Source of the DNA: UBA7374 sp965660635
GTDB lineage: Bacteria; Verrucomicrobiota; Verrucomicrobiia; Opitutales; Coraliomargaritaceae
Direction: 5' to 3'
Assembly: GCA_965660635.1 (NCBI GenBank)
Contig: CBFIAS010000026.1
Location: forward strand, 1-28,953
DNA length: 28,953 nt
Shown: in pieces, positions 23,646 through 28,953 of the stretch
Position numbering within the stretch: position 1 is the first letter of the stretch
Layout of the letters: every line of letters begins with the position of its first letter
The notes under the pieces: generated by a model
Databases searched by the model: none
What the model saw: the letters and a program-made list of their open reading frames with translations, nothing else
Told to the model about the DNA's origin: nothing
Program-made: the position numbers and the translations under genes

Positions 23646-24186
23646 ACCAATCCTTGAGTTGTGCAATCTTCTCCACCTGACCGAAAAGTCCCAGATAATC
23701 CTGTAGAAGATCCCAATCGACCGGGCGCTCCATCTGCCCGCTCACTTCCAGAATTGACTGGATGTCATGCCAGTCCTGACTGGCTCTCGCCGGGTCGTTC
23801 GTGAGAGCTTGAATCTTCAGTCCTATAATGTCCTCCACCTGGACAACCGGCAGCGAGAGGCCTTCCACCACCTCGATACGTTCGGCCCGCTGCAACATGC
23901 CCAGGCTGGGCTTGCGGAAGGCGTGGAGCAGGTCAACTCTCCCTAGTTCCGCGTCATCTGCCGTATAATGTGAGACATTGTCGCTTCGGTAGGCCAACTG
24001 GTATCCATTTCCAACCAATACTGCGTCCGCCTGCTCAAGATCCTCCAGCATCAAAATGAAATCGAGATCGATCGTGGCCCGCTGAACACCGCGCAAGGCC
24101 ATGGCAAAACCGCCTATCAAGGCATAACGGACGCCGGAAGCATCCAGATCGCGTGCCACCGCTTGCATCACCCGGATAAAGTTCAC
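23629..24186 (-). CDS. Nucleotidyltransferase-fold protein (MNT/AbiEii-like)
   Basis: The 185-residue protein has the minimal polymerase-beta nucleotidyltransferase core: YALIGGFAMALRGVQRATID followed by LDFIL. This gives the GG motif and the D-x-D metal-binding pair (IDLDF). Later parts include LGRVDLLHAF, a possible third acidic position, and VVQVEDIIGLKIQALTNDPA, then RASQDWHDIQSIL. The last two match the 'ED..(A/G)LK......R...D..D' pattern of standalone NTases in toxin-antitoxin and resistance contexts (AbiEii, MNT, DUF6036-like). It probably transfers a nucleotide to a protein or RNA partner. The start is GTG at 24184-24186. It overlaps a 66-residue downstream gene, its likely partner. 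Confidence 0.8.
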   Translation of the reverse strand: MNFIRVMQAVARDLDASGVRYALIGGFAMALRGVQRATIDLDFILMLEDLEQADAVLVGNGYQLAYRSDNVSHYTADDAELGRVDLLHAFRKPSLGMLQRAERIEVVEGLSLPVVQVEDIIGLKIQALTNDPARASQDWHDIQSILEVSGQMERPVDWDLLQDYLGLFGQVEKIAQLKDWYGTSE

Positions 24187-24428
24187 AGTTGATAATGCTG
24201 CCCAATGCCAGCCAGGCGTCGAGAATGTTATTTAGAAGACACATCACTCATTGCTTTGCCAAAATGATGCTGTCGAGATCCGCGCCCCGGGGGTCGCGCC
24301 ATGAAGCCGGCACCCTCTCGTAGCACTTCCGTAACCCGTAACCAAAGCTTTACGTCTAGCAGCCTCTGGCATGCTGACAAGGACGGGCAAGATCGTAGCG
24401 TTCCGTTGTGCTAACCGACTCGAAAACC

Positions 24429-25202
24429 ATGCCATCCCTGCAGCATTTGCTGCTGGGCGTATTTCTCCTCCTCCTGCTCACTGCCCCCGGCCACCAAGCC
24501 CGCGCAGACCAGGATCCCGAACTGCAGCGGATCCTCAAGGCCCACGTCGATGCCATGGGCGGCTGGCGCGCCTGGAACAAGGTCGAGAGCATCCGCCTGA
24601 CCGGGACCATCGAGCGCGAGGGCCAGTTATTTGACTACTGCTTGATAAAAAAGAGGACCGACAAAATACGAATGACCATCACAATGCCGCTCCCCGGAGA
24701 GGACAAAGAAGAAGTACAATTAATTCGCGCCTTCGATGGTGAGTATGCTTGGACTGCCACTCGACTTGCGGGAGCTGACGATTATTTGAAGCAGGAATTA
24801 CTAGGCATCGAAACAGCGATAGATCTGGCTTCAGATGCCAATGTAATGCCTCAGCTAATGTCCTACATCTTCGAAGGGCATTACTTTACTTTAGAAGAGT
24901 CCGATGACTACACCGGTCATACAATCAACTGCTACCCGGATAGGGAAAATAAGGACTCCTTTTTTCAATTCCATATCTGTGCGCAAAACTACACCGTCGA
25001 TTTCTATCATACCGTACTTGCGGAGGCGATTGTCTCTACAACCACACATTTGTCCTATGAGACTAAAAACGACCTTCAGATCCCGAATCAGCTCCTTGTT
25101 GATGCGACCGGTACAGGTTCGACGACCATGCTGATTGATTCCATTGAACTGGGTGTGGGTATTTATGATGCCTACTTCTCACCCTTGCCAATCCAACAGT
25201 AA
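24429..25202 (+). CDS. Exported LolA-like outer-membrane lipoprotein-sorting relative, compositionally chimeric
   Basis: The 257-residue protein has a signal peptide (LLLGVFLLLLLTAPGHQARA) with a mature start near DQDPELQ. The sequence LQRILKAHVDAMGGWRAWNK then VESIRLTGTIEREGQ and IRAFDGEYAWTA resembles a family of bacterial exported proteins with a LolA-like half-barrel fold. The function is uncertain; the homology is weak. The first ~66 codons are about two-thirds GC. From about 24,630 the GC falls to near 42-45% and stays low to the end of the window. The base composition break lies inside this frame, so the gene may be a fusion or recombinant. The ATG at 24429 is preferred over a GTG at 24408 because it places the signal peptide normally. 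It is followed 18 bases later by the next gene. Confidence 0.65.
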   Translation: MPSLQHLLLGVFLLLLLTAPGHQARADQDPELQRILKAHVDAMGGWRAWNKVESIRLTGTIEREGQLFDYCLIKKRTDKIRMTITMPLPGEDKEEVQLIRAFDGEYAWTATRLAGADDYLKQELLGIETAIDLASDANVMPQLMSYIFEGHYFTLEESDDYTGHTINCYPDRENKDSFFQFHICAQNYTVDFYHTVLAEAIVSTTTHLSYETKNDLQIPNQLLVDATGTGSTTMLIDSIELGVGIYDAYFSPLPIQQ

Positions 25203-25220
25203 GGCTTATAAGCCTACTCC

Positions 25221-25985
25221 ATGAAAACGCTCACTGTTCTTTTATGTGTCCTTCTGTATCTTTGCACAGGTACCGAAGGGGTCGCTGCTGCCAGCCTAAT
25301 CAACCGCTCCCCCTTTTTACCACCGGGCAGCAAAAAATTACAAACACCCAAGCCAAAAACAAATATCCCTCAGCTTTCGGCAGAATTTGAGTTTTTAGGG
25401 GTCATGCATATCGGAGACCTACACCATTTCAATCTCCGTGACAAACGCTCCGGAGAATCCCTTTGGCTACAACCCGGGGAAGTGCACAACGGTTTCCGCA
25501 TACAATCCTACAACACGGAACAAAAGGAAATCACCTACAGTTGGAATGGCCGATCCGGTACAGTTCGGCTGCACCAAAGCGTTCACGCTCCAGTAACTTT
25601 CTTGCTGAATGATAAAAGCCCACGACAAGGCATAAACAACCAATCAAGCGCAACAAACTCTTCTCGCGACACTCAATCGCTAACACCGAAAGATAAAAAT
25701 TATAATTTTTCCGGTTTGTATGAAAACCAGCAAGCGTCCGGCGAAAAAAACCCTACCCGAACTGGCGCACGCCCTAACAGCTTAAATCGGGGTACAGTTT
25801 CTTATCTTATGGAGGGCCGCAATCAGGAGAGCTCTTTCGCCCAAACAGAATCCACAACAGAACAGGTCGATACGCCTAATACGGGAAAACCGCGCTCTAT
25901 GCAGAGCCGTTACACAGGTCATCAAATACGACGAGTTCCTAAAATTGAGAATCCAACCGGCAAGCTGCCAGACCACTTACGGTAA
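25221..25985 (+). CDS. Exported protein with a GspC/HR-like domain and low-complexity tail
   Basis: The 254-residue product has a signal peptide (MKTLTVLLCVLLYLCTGTEG, then VAAA). Mature residues begin SLINRSPFLPPGSKK. The region ~52-118 (FEFLGVMHIGDLHHFNLRDK, then LWLQPGEVHNGFRIQSYN) resembles the small beta domain of GspC/PilP-type secretion proteins, where the opening 'N.SPF.P.' is also common. The last ~130 residues are rich in Asn, Ser, Gln and Thr and appear disordered. Its position, 18 bases after the LolA-like gene and 18 before the next, makes a tight three-gene operon. The GspC relationship is tentative; no other type II secretion genes are seen here. Confidence 0.6.
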   Translation: MKTLTVLLCVLLYLCTGTEGVAAASLINRSPFLPPGSKKLQTPKPKTNIPQLSAEFEFLGVMHIGDLHHFNLRDKRSGESLWLQPGEVHNGFRIQSYNTEQKEITYSWNGRSGTVRLHQSVHAPVTFLLNDKSPRQGINNQSSATNSSRDTQSLTPKDKNYNFSGLYENQQASGEKNPTRTGARPNSLNRGTVSYLMEGRNQESSFAQTESTTEQVDTPNTGKPRSMQSRYTGHQIRRVPKIENPTGKLPDHLR

Positions 25986-26003
25986 ACCTTTATTATCAAG
26001 CTC

Positions 26004-26855
26004 ATGAAAGTACGCTCGCTCTCCACCCTACTTCTTCTAGTTTGCCTACAGCAGGTAATTGCTACTGTCTCCAAACAGGCGCCCGTGTATTATACTGCTG
26101 AAAATTCAGCCACACTTGCGGACATCCCGTCTCAGTTCTGGCCACAGTACATTACGACTCTGGAAAAGGTTCCGGTAGAGGGGAGCAGCAAGAAAGTACC
26201 AGCGAATACAAGGGGAGTTCTCCAGCGCTGTCAGCAAAATCGACTCCTTGTCGATTTTGGCCGGCATGGAACTGTCCTGATTTCGCCGAATGGAACAGAC
26301 TTTTATCAAACACTGCTTACTGCGATTCAAAACCCGCTCAAGAAAGAGCTACCGAACTTAAGCAAGCAAATCGGAAATAAGCTGGTTGAATTCAGCGAAG
26401 GGAGTCCACGTCCAATCCCCATGGAATCGATCTCCTTAACTGAGTACTATCTTTTCCTTTACTTAGATGATTTTAATGCAAACCAGGCAAGAGGCTTAAA
26501 TAAGCTTAGTCTTCTCTACAACCAGTCAAAGAAGACTTTTCCCGGGTTAACATTTGTCGTCATTCCGAATTCCCTGGATGTTTACAAATACTTCGCCCAA
26601 ACAAAGTGCCCCCTTCCCTTATTCCCCCCTTTTCTGAGCAAGGCTTATAACAAAAGCTTACAGCATAGTCCATCCACCTACCCTGCTATTATTGTTACAG
26701 ATAATAACGGGAAAGTAGTCTTCCGAACTGATTCATCAGAAAGAGTGGTACGGCTTGAGATCGCATATAAACAATGTTTGTCTGCTCTGGAGTACCCGGC
26801 AGGCAGGTTATATCGCGCGGTAGAAAAACTCTGGAACCGTCACCGAATTCGTTAA
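26004..26855 (+). CDS. Exported protein, possible thioredoxin-like fold, unknown function
   Basis: The 283-residue product has a signal peptide (LSTLLLLVCLQQVIATVSKQ). A beta-rich N-terminal part (VPANTRGVLQRCQQNRLLVD, then FGRHGTVLISPNGTDFYQ) looks SH3-like. From residue ~145 the order EYYLFLYLDDFNANQARGL, FPGLTFVVIPNSLDVY and YPAIIVTDNNGKVVFRTDSS resembles a thioredoxin/redoxin fold, with the cis-proline position in 'YPAI'. No CxxC pair is visible, so it is probably not a redox enzyme. It is the last of three genes with identical 18-base spacing and stops 30 bases before the convergent polymerase gene. I cannot name a family. Confidence 0.55.
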   Translation: MKVRSLSTLLLLVCLQQVIATVSKQAPVYYTAENSATLADIPSQFWPQYITTLEKVPVEGSSKKVPANTRGVLQRCQQNRLLVDFGRHGTVLISPNGTDFYQTLLTAIQNPLKKELPNLSKQIGNKLVEFSEGSPRPIPMESISLTEYYLFLYLDDFNANQARGLNKLSLLYNQSKKTFPGLTFVVIPNSLDVYKYFAQTKCPLPLFPPFLSKAYNKSLQHSPSTYPAIIVTDNNGKVVFRTDSSERVVRLEIAYKQCLSALEYPAGRLYRAVEKLWNRHRIR

Positions 26856-26885
26856 TCCCTATAAGATGACCGCTACCGCAGTCGC

Positions 26886-28953
26886 TTACTTTCCATTCGC
26901 TAGCTCTAATAGGTAGTCCTTGTCTGCCGAGGTGATCATTTTTACAAATCGAGCTGGCCCTTTGACGCCTACATAGCGGTTCAGAACTCCTTGCACACCC
27001 GCCAAGACGAGTTGCTTGAGATTATTTTGCTCATAACGGACTGAATTCGGTATGCGCGAAACGAACCGTTTTGCATCAATTCGAACTTCATTTGTTTCGT
27101 GCCTTCCACTTGCAACACGAAAAACAACGACGTACCCATCCCGATAAACCGATCGTACATAAGGCTCACGCCTAGTCGTCTCCGCTTTGCCTGCCCTGTA
27201 GATCAATTCAGCCGCACTCTCATGGGCTCCTTGTATGTCACCCAGAATGAATTGGCAGAATAATATATCGGCAAAGTAATCCAGCTTGTAGTAGCGGATC
27301 TCAGTCAAGCTCGACAACCAACGAATAGCTTCCCTGAAATTTCCTTGGCTGCTTTCGTAGTACGCATAGAGCTCTCGTGTATTGGCGTGGCGAGGTACTC
27401 GTTTTTCAATTTCATGGAAGATACCTTTCAACTCCTCCGCACTTCCTGAATCACCGGCTTTCGCCAGAGTATTAAACAAAAAAAGCTGTGCTCTGAGATA
27501 ACTAGGGCTGAGAGCCACAGCGCTACGCGCATTTTTTAAGATTTGATCCAGAGACTCATTCCATTCAAGTCCCAGGGATTCATTCGCCAGTGGTTTCCCT
27601 GCATCCCCTTCGCCGATCGTCACATTCATTGCCTGCTCAAGCGCAATGCATTTATGCAAATGCTGATCCGACCGATATCGTTGCGTTGAGAGAATGAGAT
27701 AATATATGCATGACCCCAAAAGCACTAGACTAAGAGCACGACTGGTAGATTTACCCAGTGATTTACCTTGTCCAATTTTCCTGGTCGTCACAGCAACTAG
27801 AAAGACGAACGGGAAAACCACAATTGCAGATCGTGTAGCTACAGTAACCGCAGCAAAAAGAGCTAGAGAGCTTATGCCAACCCATGCCAACAGTTGTCTC
27901 GCCTCTGTCCCCGAAGAAGAAATTGTATCTCGGTTCTTGTAGAATGGACGGACCAATGAAACCATACCGGCTATAAAGAAAACGAGCCCGAGCAAGCCGC
28001 CCTCTACATAAATTTCCAAATACTCGCAGTGTGCGTGCTCAAAGCCAACAGTATCTAATTTGTACGATGCACCTTCAGAAGAGTGCGCCATTGCCTGCGG
28101 ATACAAAGAACCAAATCCACCCCCAAAGAGACATTGGAACCATGAGGAGACACTATTTTCCATGGCTAGTTGCCAGATCGTAATTCGACCAAATTCGCTG
28201 GCACCGCCTCCGGAGAACAAATCGATAAACTTGGCAATAGTAACCGATCCCAAAGTAACACACCAGAGTATGCTCAAAGACAAAACGGATATCCACAGTG
28301 GTGCCCATTTTTTTTGAAAAAGATTAACCCCTCCTGAGTGCTTGCGGATAAGCCAAAAGGATATTAACATACTTACAAGCCCGCAGCCTATTGCTCCTCT
28401 GGAACCACTTAGTAAGATAAAAAGACAGGCAATCAATAATGCGCCTAATAAGTGAGCTTTTTTGCCCCATTGTATTTCTCTAGCAAAAGCAGACTCATCA
28501 ACTGCGTGCCCCAGCAGTAATGGCAAGACTGGCAAGAGAAAGGCTGCCATTATATTTGGGTTCGAGAATGTAAGGTATAATCGATTGCTTGCGTCAAAAT
28601 CGGACCATCCAAATGACCAACCGGTACTCTGACCTATTACGTACAAAACAAAAAGCACCCATATGAGATTTGAATAAACCCGCACCAGTGAACGGAGTGT
28701 CATCGGACACTCCTCTTGTTGTAATAATATAAAGACCGAAAGCAGGCTTGCGTACATAGACGCAGTTATGACCGCGTCAAAAGATGCATCCCCCAGGAAA
28801 CTAACCACAGAAGTGCATACAAAGACTGTAAAAAAGCATATATGCGACCGAGTGACAAAAAGTGCCTTTTTTCCCCGGAGCAATATAACGTCAAAACAAA
28901 TGAAGCATGTACCAAGAGAAATCCAAAACTCCTGTGCAACTCTTGCATCTGTT
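26886..28953 (-). CDS. O-antigen ligase/polymerase-like protein with long C-terminal domain (5' end outside window)
   Basis: The frame is open from its stop at 26,886 through the window end, so the start lies outside. A TTG within it at 28,881-28,883 is not needed as a start, and the upstream codons encode DARVAQEFWISLGTCFICFD, as expected of such proteins. About eleven membrane segments follow. The periplasmic loop carries FGRITIWQLAMENSVSSWFQ, FGGGFGSLYP and FEHAHCEYLEIYVEGGLLGL. That is the Wzy_C/O-antigen-ligase pattern with 'HAHCEYLE...EGG..G'. The final ~260 residues are soluble, helical and TPR-like (AVALSPSYLRAQLFLFNTLA, then LYAYYESSQGNFREAIRWL). The DNA is AT-rich. It is a different protein from the ligase-like gene at 12,401 and probably acts on another glycan. 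Confidence 0.85.
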   Translation of the reverse strand, partial: TDARVAQEFWISLGTCFICFDVILLRGKKALFVTRSHICFFTVFVCTSVVSFLGDASFDAVITASMYASLLSVFILLQQEECPMTLRSLVRVYSNLIWVLFVLYVIGQSTGWSFGWSDFDASNRLYLTFSNPNIMAAFLLPVLPLLLGHAVDESAFAREIQWGKKAHLLGALLIACLFILLSGSRGAIGCGLVSMLISFWLIRKHSGGVNLFQKKWAPLWISVLSLSILWCVTLGSVTIAKFIDLFSGGGASEFGRITIWQLAMENSVSSWFQCLFGGGFGSLYPQAMAHSSEGASYKLDTVGFEHAHCEYLEIYVEGGLLGLVFFIAGMVSLVRPFYKNRDTISSSGTEARQLLAWVGISSLALFAAVTVATRSAIVVFPFVFLVAVTTRKIGQGKSLGKSTSRALSLVLLGSCIYYLILSTQRYRSDQHLHKCIALEQAMNVTIGEGDAGKPLANESLGLEWNESLDQILKNARSAVALSPSYLRAQLFLFNTLAKAGDSGSAEELKGIFHEIEKRVPRHANTRELYAYYESSQGNFREAIRWLSSLTEIRYYKLDYFADILFCQFILGDIQGAHESAAELIYRAGKAETTRREPYVRSVYRDGYVVVFRVASGRHETNEVRIDAKRFVSRIPNSVRYEQNNLKQLVLAGVQGVLNRYVGVKGPARFVKMITSADKDYLLELANGK

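Noticed and set aside
24187..24428. Possible RNA gene or promoter between the nucleotidyltransferase and the LolA-like gene
   Set aside because: No tRNA-like fold, terminator or clear promoter boxes could be seen in this 240-base gap; nothing to support a feature.
26856..26885. Terminator between the convergent exported-protein and polymerase genes
   Set aside because: The 30-base gap has no stem with a T run.

Overview
The window reads as chromosomal DNA of a Gram-negative bacterium, most likely of the phylum Verrucomicrobiota and probably class Opitutae (Puniceicoccales-like). This is inferred from the gene set, from a eukaryote-type HisA, from a DUF3450/ExbB/ExbB/ExbD/TonB/TPR cluster, from a 31-residue bS22/AURKAIP1-like ribosomal protein, and from simple-sequence and 'cgcagagac'-type intergenic repeats. 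No 16S gene is present to settle it. Most of the window is GC-rich. The last ~4.3 kb (from about 24,630) is clearly more AT-rich and looks like accessory DNA. Almost no start codon here is preceded by a Shine-Dalgarno sequence.

Layout. 1-3,640 (minus strand): a surface-polysaccharide region with the N-terminal part of dTDP-glucose 4,6-dehydratase, a HicB-HicA toxin-antitoxin pair, a UDP-glucuronate-type sugar epimerase, and a WecA/MraY-family initiating glycan-phosphate transferase with an added soluble C-terminal domain. The dehydratase carries an in-frame 69-bp element bounded by perfect 12-bp inverted repeats, and the epimerase has a similar-sized insert at the equivalent place in the fold. 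3,800-5,606 (minus): a GbsR-type regulator, a small membrane protein and a eukaryote-type HisA. 5,711-6,568 (plus): a secreted FecR-domain protein followed by a textbook terminator. 6,613-7,448: non-coding DNA with a hexanucleotide array.

7,449-11,418 (minus): the condensin Smc and a small membrane-anchored zinc-ribbon protein. 11,565-12,422 (plus): a LOG-family nucleotide phosphoribohydrolase, overlapping tail-to-tail an O-antigen-ligase-like protein that follows a KpsF-type arabinose-5-phosphate isomerase (minus). 14,988-15,857 (plus): an AsmA-like envelope protein. 15,947-17,809 (minus): bS22-like protein, an RluA-family pseudouridine synthase with an altered catalytic motif, ribosomal protein bS20 with its own promoter and terminator, and the RNase P RNA.

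18,018-23,349 (plus): a six-gene TonB energy-transduction operon (DUF3450, long ExbB/TtpC-like, short ExbB, ExbD, TonB, TPR). 23,445-24,186 (minus): a nucleotidyltransferase overlapping a 66-residue partner gene. 24,429-26,855 (plus): three tightly packed genes for exported proteins of uncertain function. The first is compositionally chimeric, which places the edge of the AT-rich segment inside a coding region. 26,886 to the window end (minus): an O-antigen ligase/polymerase-like protein with a long C-terminal domain, running off the window.

Taken together the window mixes housekeeping genes (smc, rpsT, rnpB, hisA) with cell-envelope and polysaccharide functions. The observations most worth a second look are the palindromic in-frame insertion in the dehydratase, the glutamate-for-aspartate change in the pseudouridine synthase, the tiny bS22 gene, the eukaryote-type HisA, the general absence of Shine-Dalgarno sites, and the uncharacterised exported-protein cassette at the composition break.
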